Positions 1-7,988 are shown, numbered from the stretch's first letter. The stretch is DNA of 64,000 nt from Methanococcus voltae (GCF_024807655.1 NZ_JANUCR010000002.1:62001-126000); one strand, 5' to 3'. The notes: a model not told the origin generated them from the letters alone. Translations and numbers: made by a program.

Positions 1-1
1 C

Positions 2-235
2 GTAAAACAAGTAGTTGAAAATGTACCTGGTAAAGCAATAATGGGTAATGTAAGCACTTTTACTTTAGAAAATGGCACCCCTCAGTCCATAGAACGAATG
101 AGTAGTGCGTGCATAAAATTTGGCGTAGATATATTGTCTCCAGCTTGTGGTATTGGAGTTAGGACGAAATTGGAAAATATCCAAGCAATGGTAAATACTG
201 CAAAAAATTTCGATAATTCAAAAATAAATAATTAA
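2..235 (+). CDS. MtaA/MtbA-type methylcobamide:CoM methyltransferase, 3' end only
   Basis: The open frame runs in from the left edge, so only about 77 C-terminal residues are seen. They carry the end of a UroD-fold methyltransferase: a G-N-V strand, then the I-L-S-P-A-C-G-I-G loop and an R-T-x-L-E-N-I-x-A-M helix. In MtaA/MtbA that loop cysteine is the third zinc ligand that binds the thiol substrate. Family members move methyl groups between a corrinoid protein and coenzyme M. The gene lies 61 bp upstream of a corrinoid-activator gene in the same direction, which fits a methyl-transfer operon. A corrinoid protein, if present, would lie to the left. The methyl donor cannot be told from this fragment. 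Confidence 0.72.
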   Translation, partial: VKQVVENVPGKAIMGNVSTFTLENGTPQSIERMSSACIKFGVDILSPACGIGVRTKLENIQAMVNTAKNFDNSKINN

Positions 236-296
236 ATATTAACTTATGGTATATTTAATAATTTTTTTATATGATAACCTTATTTAGAGGCTTAAC

Positions 297-2366
297 ATGG
301 CAATAATTACAATAATTAATCCCAATATAAAAAATAATACTTTAAACTGTAGTTTTGGAGATTTACTTTTAAATATCTTACAAAAAAATGATTTAAAGAT
401 TGAAAGTCCTTGTGGTGGTGCAGGAACTTGTGGGAAATGCAAAGTTAAAGTTTTAAATCAAAATGAGAAAAATATTTCAAAACCAACCGTTGAAGAGTTA
501 AATTATCTTTCAAAAGACGAATTAAATGCAGGAATTCGTTTAAGCTGTTTAACTACCGTATATGGCGATTTAACTATCGATTTACTCAAAGATGCAAATA
601 TTTCAAACAATGAAGAAAGTAGTTCTCATAAAATACTGGCTGAAGGTTATATTCCAAATTTCGACTATAATCCTAATATAATAAAAATATCTTGCCCTTT
701 ATCCAAAAATACCTTAAAATTAATGGATATAGATTATTTAAAGAATAAAAATATCAAAACTTTTGAAAATGTTCTGTTAAATTTGATTAAAGAGTATTTA
801 ATTGATAATTCAAGCAACATAAAAAAACTAAACAAAACAAACAAAACAAACAAAAAAATATTAAATAATGATATTAATAATTTAAATTTTACTGTTAATT
901 TAAATGATTTGCAATTAATGGCATCAATACAAAAATTATCAGAAATATTGTCTAATAATTTATTCGATGACCAAAAAATATACGTTGATGCAATTTTTTC
1001 AGAAAATGAATTATTGGGTATAGAAATTAGGGGAAATAACTCAAATACCTCAAATACTTCAAATAATTCAAATAATCTAACTAATACCTTTGAAAACTCA
1101 AAATATTATGGTATAGCCATAGACATTGGAACAACAACCTTAGTGGCTTCATTAATTGATATAACTACTGGAAATGAATTATGTTCTGAAAGTAGGATTA
1201 ATCCTCAAAAACAATATGGTTTAGACGTTCTTTCAAGAATTGATTTTGCTAAAAAGAATGATAATGGATTAAAATTATTACATAACAGTATAATAGACTG
1301 TATAAATGAAATGATAGCTGAGTTATCTAAAAAACAAGGTATATCTAACGAATTAATTTATGAAATTGCTATATCTGCAAATACTACTATGTTACACTTT
1401 TTACTTAACATAGATGCTAAAACAATAGGTAAATCTCCTTATTTGCCAATATTTTTAAATTCTAAGTATTTAAAATCAAGTGATTTGAATATTAATATTT
1501 CAAAATTTGGTAGAGTTTATTGTTTACCTGGAGTTTCAGGATATATTGGTTCTGATATCGTAGCAGGCGTAGAAGTTTCTAATTTAGGTAATACTGATAA
1601 ATTAGTGCTTTTTATAGATATTGGCACTAATGGAGAAATAGTTTTATCTAACAAAGGTAAATTATCCGCTTGTTCGTGTGCAGCAGGTCCTGCACTTGAA
1701 GGTATGAATATAAGCTGCGGTATGCGAGCAGCGAATGGTGCAATCGAAGGTTTCAAAATAAAAGAAGATAATTCAACACCGGAAATAAACGTAATTGGAA
1801 ATTCTGAACCATTGGGGATTTGTGGTAGCGGAATATTGGATATAATTTCAGAAATCAATAAAGCTGGTTTAATAAATAAAACGGGACGTATAAAATCACC
1901 TAATATGGTAAATGAACTATATAAAGATATGATACTAGAAAAAGATGGTAAAAGGGCAATATTAATTTATAATTCAAAAAATAAAGATTCTAAAGAAATT
2001 TATATTTCTCAGAATGACATTAGACAAGTGCAACTGGCTAAAGCAGCGATAGTTTCAGGTTTTGAGGCACTATTGGCTGAATTAAGTGTTTCAATGCAAG
2101 ATTTGGATGAAGTAATAATTGCAGGTCAATTTGGAAAACACCTCAGTGAAGAGAGTCTCGCAGGTAGTGGGATTATTCCAAAGGAATTGAAAAATAAGGT
2201 TCGTTATATCGGTAATTCTTCAAAAATAGGTGCTTTAATGTGTTTATTGTCTAAAGAATCTCGCAAAAATATGGAAAATGTTGCCAATAAAATAGAATAT
2301 TGTGAATTATCTACAAAAGAAGGTTATGAAGATTTATTCATTAAAGCATTAAATTTTAACAAGTAA
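297..2366 (+). CDS. RACo-type ATP-dependent activator of corrinoid proteins (2Fe-2S + ASKHA/DUF4445)
   Basis: A 689-residue protein. Residues 1-95 form a plant-type [2Fe-2S] domain with C39-x5-C45-x2-C48 and C84. A lysine- and asparagine-rich linker region follows. From about residue 270 to the end there is an ASKHA ATPase-like domain (start I-D-I-G-T-T-T, late A-G-Q-F-G) typical of DUF4445. This architecture is that of RACo, which uses ATP to drive reduction of inactive Co(II) corrinoid protein to Co(I). It differs from Methanosarcina RamA, which lacks the N-terminal [2Fe-2S] domain and carries C-terminal [4Fe-4S] clusters; none are seen here. GAGG at 287-290 supports the start. The neighbouring methyltransferase piece suggests it serves that system. 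Confidence 0.8.
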   Translation: MAIITIINPNIKNNTLNCSFGDLLLNILQKNDLKIESPCGGAGTCGKCKVKVLNQNEKNISKPTVEELNYLSKDELNAGIRLSCLTTVYGDLTIDLLKDANISNNEESSSHKILAEGYIPNFDYNPNIIKISCPLSKNTLKLMDIDYLKNKNIKTFENVLLNLIKEYLIDNSSNIKKLNKTNKTNKKILNNDINNLNFTVNLNDLQLMASIQKLSEILSNNLFDDQKIYVDAIFSENELLGIEIRGNNSNTSNTSNNSNNLTNTFENSKYYGIAIDIGTTTLVASLIDITTGNELCSESRINPQKQYGLDVLSRIDFAKKNDNGLKLLHNSIIDCINEMIAELSKKQGISNELIYEIAISANTTMLHFLLNIDAKTIGKSPYLPIFLNSKYLKSSDLNINISKFGRVYCLPGVSGYIGSDIVAGVEVSNLGNTDKLVLFIDIGTNGEIVLSNKGKLSACSCAAGPALEGMNISCGMRAANGAIEGFKIKEDNSTPEINVIGNSEPLGICGSGILDIISEINKAGLINKTGRIKSPNMVNELYKDMILEKDGKRAILIYNSKNKDSKEIYISQNDIRQVQLAKAAIVSGFEALLAELSVSMQDLDEVIIAGQFGKHLSEESLAGSGIIPKELKNKVRYIGNSSKIGALMCLLSKESRKNMENVANKIEYCELSTKEGYEDLFIKALNFNK

Positions 2367-2392
2367 TTTTAACAAGTAATTTTAACAAATAA
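2353..2392 (+). repeat. 13-bp tandem repeat across the activator stop codon
   Basis: The unit TTTTAACAAGTAA occurs about three times in a row, the last copy diverged. The first copies encode the final residues and the stop codon; the rest is non-coding. It looks like slippage in AT-rich DNA. Confidence 0.7.
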
Positions 2393-2403
2393 TATTAAAA
2401 TAT

Positions 2404-2436
2404 CGATAATATCGCTTGCGGGTACATATATATGTA
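2404..2436. promoter_or_regulatory. Two palindromes in the cobW-like promoter region
   Basis: A perfect 11-bp dyad (CGATA-A-TATCG, 2404-2414) is followed by a 14-bp palindrome TACATATATATGTA (2423-2436). The second includes a TATA-like stretch, 37 bp before the start codon of the GTPase gene. A repressor site overlapping the promoter is possible; AT palindromes also arise by chance. Confidence 0.35.
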
Positions 2437-2472
2437 TTTATATTAATTTAATACTATAACAGAGGGATAAAA

Positions 2473-3420
2473 ATGAATAAAATAAAAATAGACGTTATTT
2501 CTGGATATTTAGGTTCTGGTAAAACTACATTCATACAAAAATTGATTAAATCTACTGAAAATGAGCGAATTGTAATTATTGAAAATGAATTTGGGGATAT
2601 AGGAATTGATGGAGATATATTAAGAGATAAAGGTTTAGATGTAGTAGAACTTGAAAAAGGATGTATTTGTTGTACTTTGAAATTAAACTTTTTAAAATCG
2701 CTTAATAATATTATCGAATACATGAAACCTACAAGAATCATCGTAGAACCTACAGGAATGGGTCTTTTAAGTCAAATAATAGGTATAGTCCTTGATGAAA
2801 ATAACGAAGATATTAAAAATAATTGCAAGTTGAATTCTGCAATTACTATAATCGACGGTGAAAATTACCTGGAACAAGTGGAATTGTTTGGAGATTTCTT
2901 CAATGACCAAATAAAAAATGCCAACAAGTTAATTATTAGTAAATCTCAATATATATCTCAAGAAGACTTAGATGATATTGTAGGGTCTTTAAGAGAGACA
3001 AATAACAATGCAGTAATCATTTCTGAAAATTGGGATTCCATTGATTTAGATAAATTTTTGAAAATCATCGACGAAAGTAATGAAAAAATTTCCCGTGAGT
3101 TGTATGTGGGGGATGTTCATAAAGCGATGCAAGGAGTTTCAAGCGTTTTGGTTAAATTTAATAATCCATTAAATATGGAATCTTTTAAAAACGCCGTAAA
3201 TGAATTAAAAACCAATAAATATGGTCTAATTATGAGGGGAAAAGGATTTATTAATTATTTAGATGAAAAAAATCCTGAAATTCAACGTTATGCCGAATTT
3301 AATTATGTGGGAAGTAACTATGAATTTGAAAATTTAAATACCAAGAAATCTTCTGAAATTTGCATAATTGGCAAAGAATTGGATGAAAAAGAAATATTGA
3401 ACTTATTTAATTTTAATTAA
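2473..3420 (+). CDS. CobW/P47K-family GTPase, putative metal chaperone
   Basis: A 315-residue COG0523-type protein. The Walker A motif G-Y-L-G-S-G-K-T-T is near the N-terminus. The family metal-binding motif C-I-C-C (within G-C-I-C-C-T-L-K) follows at about residue 57, then E-P-T-G and a CobW C-terminal domain ending in an E-N-L-N strand region. Such GTPases deliver zinc, cobalt or other metals to target proteins. Placed between a corrinoid activator and zinc-dependent UroD-fold methyltransferases, it may load zinc into the methyltransferase or cobalt into the corrinoid system; this is inference. GAGGG lies 7-11 bases upstream of the ATG. Two palindromes precede it. Confidence 0.82.
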   Translation: MNKIKIDVISGYLGSGKTTFIQKLIKSTENERIVIIENEFGDIGIDGDILRDKGLDVVELEKGCICCTLKLNFLKSLNNIIEYMKPTRIIVEPTGMGLLSQIIGIVLDENNEDIKNNCKLNSAITIIDGENYLEQVELFGDFFNDQIKNANKLIISKSQYISQEDLDDIVGSLRETNNNAVIISENWDSIDLDKFLKIIDESNEKISRELYVGDVHKAMQGVSSVLVKFNNPLNMESFKNAVNELKTNKYGLIMRGKGFINYLDEKNPEIQRYAEFNYVGSNYEFENLNTKKSSEICIIGKELDEKEILNLFNFN

Positions 3421-3466
3421 TCGTTAAATAATTGATTAAAACTAATATCATACGTATTATTCATAG

Positions 3467-3492
3467 ATTTACTATATTTTTATTTTTTTTAG
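3467..3492 (+). terminator. Probable T-tract terminator after the CobW-family gene
   Basis: A T-rich run containing five- and eight-base T stretches lies about 50 bp downstream of the stop codon. Archaeal RNA polymerase often stops at such tracts, so the MFS gene is probably a separate transcript. Confidence 0.4.
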
Positions 3493-3557
3493 TTATTATA
3501 AAATTTAATACCCATATTATATATATTAGTTAGATATATTACTTTATGGGAGAATTA

Positions 3558-3614
3558 ATGATAACAGGTATTATACTAAAAAAATTGATAAAAATGATTT
3601 TAATTCAATTTTGA
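3558..3614 (+). CDS. Possible 18-residue leader peptide before the MFS gene
   Basis: An ATG frame of 18 codons (MITGIILKKLIKMILIQF) has its own GGGAG site at 3548-3552, five bases before the ATG. Its TGA stop (3612-3614) overlaps the GAGGT ribosome binding site (3613-3617) of the transporter gene. That layout would couple translation of the two. The peptide is hydrophobic and basic and matches no family I know. The frame is short in AT-rich DNA and could be chance. Confidence 0.3.
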   Translation: MITGIILKKLIKMILIQF

Positions 3615-3623
3615 GGTATTAAT

Positions 3624-4955
3624 ATGTTATCGAAAGAAAATATATCTAAAATGATGAAATACAGATGGGTAATGTTTGCAGTTCTTGCAATAGTTTATTT
3701 CTTTGTATATTTCCACAGAACGTCTCTTGCAGTTATGGCAGGAGATTTAATGAGTACTTTCGGCGTAGGTGCTGGACAAATTGCGTTATTAGGTTCAGTT
3801 TATTTCTACGCTTATGCTTTAATGCAAATACCTTCAGGTGTTTTAGCCGATAAATACGGGCCTAAAAAAGTTGTTTCAATATTTACGTTAGTTGCAGCAT
3901 TAGGTGCTTTAATCACTGGTATAGCTACCGATTTTAATATGGTAATTTTAGGTAGGTTATTAATTGGTATTGGTGTAGCTGCGGTATATATTCCAATTAT
4001 GAAGGTACTTGCAACCTGGTTCAGAAAAAACGAATTTGCCACACAAAGTGGTTTAATGTTGGCAGTAGGTAATATCGGTGCTTTATCAGCAGCGGCACCT
4101 TTGGCAATGTTAAACACATCATTAGGTTGGCAAACTGTATTTTTAGGATTAGGTGTTTTTTCAGTACTTTTAGCAGTATTGTCATACATATTTATTAAAG
4201 ATAAGCCATCAGATAAGGGATTCCCTACAATTGCAGAAGTTGAAGCTTTGGAAAGTGGTAAAGAAGTTTCAAAAATCGCTGTAGAATCTCAAAAAGCTGA
4301 AACTCCTAAAGCTGAAGATACTATCGGTATCAAAGATGCTATGAAAATGGTTATTAAAGAAAAATCATTTTGGGCATTAGGTATTTGGTTCTTCTTTTTC
4401 TATGGGTCTTTAATGGCATATCAAGGTTTATGGGCAGGTCCTTACTTCCAAGATGTATTAGGTTGGGATAAATTAAATTATGCAGGACTTTTAATGTTTA
4501 TAGGCTTTGGTCTTATCTTAGGATGTCCTGTTGCAGGATATTTGGCAGATAAAGTTTTAAAATCAAGAAAAAAGACATTAATAATTGGTACGGTACTTTA
4601 TACAATATTATGGTTCGCAATATGGGCCTTAACAGGTGTTGATAATCCATTGATTTACCAAGTATTATACTTCTTATTTGGTTTCTTCGGTGGTTTCTTC
4701 GTTGTATCATATGGTCAGGTAAAATCATTGTTCCCTATATCCATTGCAGGTACTTCCACAGCTATATTAAACTTCTTCCCATTCGTAGGTGGTGCAGTGC
4801 TCCAACAGGTTTGTGGTGCAATAATTGCAAGCTATGGTATAACGGCAGCAGGTGGATTTACAATTGCAGGGTATCAAACAGCGTGGTTAACATTAGCAAT
4901 TGGTATGGTAATAGCTACTATATCCGTTTATTTCTCAAAAGAGAAAGGATTATAA
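3624..4955 (+). CDS. Major facilitator superfamily transporter
   Basis: A 443-residue integral membrane protein with about 12 hydrophobic segments in two halves. They are joined by a charged loop rich in Lys, Glu and Ala (about residues 195-240). The MFS signature appears as G-V-L-A-D-K-Y-G-P-K-K between helices 2 and 3, and its echo G-Y-L-A-D-K-V-L in the second half. GAGGT lies seven bases before the ATG. The substrate cannot be read from the sequence. Its place between the CobW/activator genes and a UroD-family protein makes a methylated compound or organic anion worth testing. I see no sign that it is broken. Confidence 0.85.
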   Translation: MLSKENISKMMKYRWVMFAVLAIVYFFVYFHRTSLAVMAGDLMSTFGVGAGQIALLGSVYFYAYALMQIPSGVLADKYGPKKVVSIFTLVAALGALITGIATDFNMVILGRLLIGIGVAAVYIPIMKVLATWFRKNEFATQSGLMLAVGNIGALSAAAPLAMLNTSLGWQTVFLGLGVFSVLLAVLSYIFIKDKPSDKGFPTIAEVEALESGKEVSKIAVESQKAETPKAEDTIGIKDAMKMVIKEKSFWALGIWFFFFYGSLMAYQGLWAGPYFQDVLGWDKLNYAGLLMFIGFGLILGCPVAGYLADKVLKSRKKTLIIGTVLYTILWFAIWALTGVDNPLIYQVLYFLFGFFGGFFVVSYGQVKSLFPISIAGTSTAILNFFPFVGGAVLQQVCGAIIASYGITAAGGFTIAGYQTAWLTLAIGMVIATISVYFSKEKGL

Positions 4956-4977
4956 TTATTTCGTGAATAGTTGATTA

Positions 4978-5024
4978 TTACTAATAATTATTTAATTATT
5001 ATTTAATTATTATTTAATTATTGG
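4978..5024. repeat. AATTATTT tandem repeats
   Basis: About four imperfect copies of an 11-bp ATTTAATTATT unit follow the MFS gene. They are simple AT repeats with no apparent coding function. Confidence 0.6.
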
Positions 5025-5153
5025 TATACTACAATAAGATTATAGCAACCCCAAATATATTACTAAATCAATTATTCTATAAAATTTTTATTTTATATTA
5101 TCTTATTTTTTACTACTTATTTTTTTTATTTTTAAGTTATAGAATTTATTAAT

Positions 5154-5175
5154 TTAAAGGAGTACTAACCTTTAA
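5154..5175 (+). promoter_or_regulatory. Hairpin in the leader of the UroD-family gene
   Basis: A perfect seven-base stem, TTAAAGG (5154-5160) with CCTTTAA (5169-5175), encloses an eight-base loop. It ends about 20 bases before the chosen start codon. It could act in RNA or as an operator. Confidence 0.4.
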
Positions 5176-5194
5176 TTTGTCGATTGGTGAAATT

Positions 5195-6124
5195 ATGGAT
5201 ATGGATGTTAAAAGTGATAAAAAAACTGATTTTAAATGTATTAGTGATAATTTCGAAACAATACCTGATTTAATCGCTAAAAATTTTGAATTCCCCAAAG
5301 CCCATACGAATCTTGAAGATATGATTAACTTATCGAAAGCGATGAAAGATTCTAAAAAAGATATTTTTTGTAGAGTTCCATTTTGTAATACTGTTGAAGC
5401 TGAAGCATTTGGTGCTATTATTAAATTAGGTGATAATAAGTATGGCCCCCGAGTTGAAAAGTATATAATAAATTCAAATGAAGAATTGGCTAATTTTGAG
5501 ACTTTGGTGGATTTGACTATGCGAAAAGGTAGGATAACTAACGTTTTGTCTGCAGTAAATAACTTATCTGCTTCCGGAGAGTATGTTATTTTAAATATTT
5601 GTGGTCCTTTTACGGTTATTTCAGCTTTAATGGACCCTAAAATATTTTATAAGGAAATTAGAAAAAATCCGGAAAATGCAAAAAAATTAATAGATTATAT
5701 CGAGCAAGGTATTATAAATTATATGATTGAAGGCGTTAAAAATGGTGCTAAAATTATATCGTACTCTGATTCCGTAGGTACTTTGGACATAGTAGGACCA
5801 AGAATTTTTAAAAATTATAGTGGAATATCCAATAAAAGAATAATTGAGCAATATAAATTAAAATTAGCGGAATTATCTGATTTTAACGAATATAATGTGA
5901 TATTACACGTTTGCGGTAAATTATCTTCTTCTTTCGAAAATACGGAAATTTATACTCACTATCCTATTACTATGGATAGCAATGGTAAAAATTATGGGGA
6001 AATTCTATTGGATATCTTAAATACTTGCAATAATATTGGTTCCGACGTTAATGTATTAGGTAATGCTTGTATTAAAAAAACAAGTTCTAAATCAAAAAAT
6101 AGTACAATTTATAAATTAAAATAG
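5195..6124 (+). CDS. UroD-family (MtaA/MtbA-like) methyltransferase homologue, shortened C-terminus
   Basis: A 309-residue protein with UroD/MtaA features: E-A-E-A-F-G-A early, N-I-C-G-P-F-T central, Y-S-D-S-V-G-T, and the zinc-site motif L-H-V-C-G at about residue 241. It stops shortly after V-L-G-N-A-C. The roughly 50 residues holding the third zinc ligand (P-A-C-G loop) in MtaA/MtbA, present in the fragment at the left edge of this window, are absent. The other frames downstream do not restore them, so this is a true short form rather than a recent frameshift. GGTGA at 5186-5190 sets the start at 5195. A methyltransferase, a demethylase component or a non-catalytic partner are all possible. 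Confidence 0.7.
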   Translation: MDMDVKSDKKTDFKCISDNFETIPDLIAKNFEFPKAHTNLEDMINLSKAMKDSKKDIFCRVPFCNTVEAEAFGAIIKLGDNKYGPRVEKYIINSNEELANFETLVDLTMRKGRITNVLSAVNNLSASGEYVILNICGPFTVISALMDPKIFYKEIRKNPENAKKLIDYIEQGIINYMIEGVKNGAKIISYSDSVGTLDIVGPRIFKNYSGISNKRIIEQYKLKLAELSDFNEYNVILHVCGKLSSSFENTEIYTHYPITMDSNGKNYGEILLDILNTCNNIGSDVNVLGNACIKKTSSKSKNSTIYKLK

Positions 6125-6155
6125 TATTTACTGAATAAATTGTCTATTAAATCAT

Positions 6156-6174
6156 ATTTTTCTTGTTTTTCTTA
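6156..6174 (+). terminator. Probable T-tract terminator after the UroD-family gene
   Basis: Two runs of five T bases joined by short pyrimidine stretches lie 30-50 bp after the stop codon, between two convergent transcripts. Confidence 0.4.
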
Positions 6175-6240
6175 TTAGATTAGTAGTATTTTATTATGTT
6201 ATTACTCTTATTAGTATTACTCTTATTATTATTATTATTA

Positions 6241-7077
6241 TTATTCATAACATTTTAATGATATTCGATTAGTGTTGCCATAGGGTTTTCTGACTACTAT
6301 TCCATATAATTCCAACTTTCTAATGGTTCTCGAAACCTTTACTTTCGAGAGTCCAGTTTCTAAAACTATTTTATTTTGCAATAATTCTTTATTTTCACTT
6401 TCGTATAATAAATTATATATTTTTAATTCATCTTCTTTTAAATTCTTTAATTTTTCATTACTAATTCTAAATCTTTTTTCTTCTTTTTTTTCTTTTTTCT
6501 CTTCATTAATTTCTTTCGATTTAACTTCTTCATTTTTGAGAATATCTATTTTTTGATTTTCAACATTATTATCGTAATTCATATATTTTTTATTTGAAAT
6601 GTTTTCATCAACAGAATTATTTAATATGATATGTTCGCTATTTTTTTCAATTTCGTTAATTTCTTCAACTTTAATGTCTTCTTCAAATTCGATATATGAC
6701 GGTTCTTCTTCAAAATAGTCTAAATCTACAGTTTTATTTCCCATTTCAGAAATGTAATCGTTTTGGCTGTTTATATTATGAATTTTTTCGTTAATTTCTT
6801 CATTTTTGGCATATTTGTTGTCTAAACTTTTTATTAATTCATATTTAATATCTCCAATACAGGTAAGTTTTGAAAAGCAGTTTGTAGCAATTACTGAAAG
6901 CGCTAACATCATTATTACTTCATTAAGTGGATACATTTGTGGTGTAGCAATTGCTACAGGGTCTCCATTACCTATGGCTACCGAAACAGAAGTAATCCCT
7001 TTTGAAAACAACAATATGGATATGGAGAATACCGAACCTGCAAGTATAACTACATATGCCAAATCTTTTTTGTTCAT
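6241..7077 (-). CDS. Membrane-anchored winged-helix transcription regulator
   Basis: A 278-residue protein with two N-terminal hydrophobic segments (about residues 6-25 and 51-68) and a short outward loop between them. A long, acidic, Glu/Lys/Asn-rich linker follows (about 80-200), then a C-terminal winged helix (about 203-278). The recognition-helix region reads T-G-L-S-K-V-K-V-S-R-T-I-R-K-L and is followed by a wing. This suits a one-component sensor that holds its DNA-binding domain at the membrane. The start has AGTGGT just upstream. It is the second gene of a two-gene operon, 15 bp behind an exported protein. The signal sensed is unknown. Related membrane winged-helix regulators exist in other archaea; this one I cannot name. 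Confidence 0.7.
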   Translation of the reverse strand: MNKKDLAYVVILAGSVFSISILLFSKGITSVSVAIGNGDPVAIATPQMYPLNEVIMMLALSVIATNCFSKLTCIGDIKYELIKSLDNKYAKNEEINEKIHNINSQNDYISEMGNKTVDLDYFEEEPSYIEFEEDIKVEEINEIEKNSEHIILNNSVDENISNKKYMNYDNNVENQKIDILKNEEVKSKEINEEKKEKKEEKRFRISNEKLKNLKEDELKIYNLLYESENKELLQNKIVLETGLSKVKVSRTIRKLELYGIVVRKPYGNTNRISLKCYE

Positions 7078-7092
7078 ATTACCACTTTATAC

Positions 7093-7695
7093 CTATTGTA
7101 CCTTTATAACTGTTAAATCTTCAGGGTGGTTGTTTATCATCTTTTTAAGAGTATTATTCAAACACGCTTCTTGTTGGGTTGTTAAATTGAGCTGTTTTAT
7201 TTCATCGTCCGATAATGAAATATGACCATATATTTCCAATATTTTTTCCAATTGTTGTCTTGTTAAATTTAAATTTTTTAAATCATAATATGAATACACT
7301 TTATAAATCATGGGTCTTGATGAATTTTGTGATTCTTTAATATTAGGTACTAAAACCCAATCTAATTCTTTATCATCCTTTTTAAGCATCATACTTATAT
7401 TTTCAAAAACTGATTTGTTATTAATATGAATATTACCATATGTATCATAATTCACACTGTTAGGATATTCTTCAGAAATGTTGTGTAGTGCATATTTTAA
7501 TTCTCCATCTAAAGAGTCTAATGGTATGGTTGACACATATAATTCGCCACTGGTAATTTTGTAAGGTGGAGCATTGTTTTTAAAATTTCCTTCAATGTCA
7601 TCGCCAAACACTGTCCACAATATGTTGGCGGATATCATTGCTCCACTAACAAATGCAAGGATGCATATTAAAATTACAAGAATTATTTTTTTCAT
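7093..7695 (-). CDS. Exported or membrane-anchored protein of unknown function
   Basis: A 200-residue protein with one N-terminal hydrophobic segment (residues 4-25) acting as signal or anchor. The rest is hydrophilic and probably outside the cell. It has seven N-x-S/T sequons, usable by the archaeal oligosaccharyl transferase. A repeated L-N-L-T-x-Q-Q stretch occurs at about residues 142-148 and 169-175. No family recognised. It is the first gene of the operon with the membrane winged-helix regulator, which makes it a candidate sensory partner. GGAGG lies eight bases before the ATG, with a TATA box and repeated motifs further upstream. Confidence 0.6.
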   Translation of the reverse strand: MKKIILVILICILAFVSGAMISANILWTVFGDDIEGNFKNNAPPYKITSGELYVSTIPLDSLDGELKYALHNISEEYPNSVNYDTYGNIHINNKSVFENISMMLKKDDKELDWVLVPNIKESQNSSRPMIYKVYSYYDLKNLNLTRQQLEKILEIYGHISLSDDEIKQLNLTTQQEACLNNTLKKMINNHPEDLTVIKVQ

Positions 7696-7730
7696 GCTAT
7701 TTACCTCCCAGCATATTTTAGGTGAAATAC

Positions 7731-7740
7731 ACTTTATAAA
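7731..7740 (-). promoter_or_regulatory. TATA box of the regulator operon
   Basis: On the minus strand the sequence reads TTTATAAAGT, 36-45 bases before the start codon at 7695. Transcription would begin about 25 bases downstream, close to the GGAGG site. The first repeat of the operator array ends seven bases upstream. Confidence 0.5.
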
Positions 7741-7746
7741 TTATGT

Positions 7747-7815
7747 TGAAACGAGTTTTGGGGAATTTTAAATCTTGAAACGAGTTTTTTAAATTATAAA
7801 ATAACTGAAACGAGT
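7747..7815. promoter_or_regulatory. Triple direct repeat TGAAACGAGT, phased operator array
   Basis: Three exact copies of TGAAACGAGT lie at 7747-7756, 7776-7785 and 7806-7815, start-to-start 29 and 30 bp, about three helical turns. They sit directly upstream of the TATA box of the operon encoding the membrane winged-helix regulator. That is where an archaeal activator would bind. A looser inverted match to the TGAAAC core lies at 8002-8007 in front of the divergent gene. Confidence 0.6.
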
Positions 7816-7906
7816 CATTATTTTTAATTTTTAAAAGTATTTAATAATTTATACATTATATACTTAACGATTTGAGTATATTTTATCCAATTTATGACGT
7901 TAATAT

Positions 7907-7962
7907 AAAAAAATATAAAAAAATATAAAAAAATATAAAAAATAATATAAAAAATAATTTGC
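7907..7962. repeat. AT-rich tandem repeat
   Basis: Several copies of a 10-bp A-rich unit (ATATAAAAAA) sit between the two divergent promoters. Confidence 0.7.
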
Positions 7963-7988
7963 AATAAAAAAGATACTTAAAAACAGTG

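Noticed and set aside
1517-1858. Long open frames antisense to known genes (also 27847-28419, 36481-36885, 40751-41251 and others)
   Set aside because: They mirror strongly conserved coding regions on the other strand, lack ribosome sites and show no family motifs.
6080-6240. Frameshift as the cause of the short UroD-family protein
   Set aside because: None of the other frames downstream encodes the missing P-A-C-G region.
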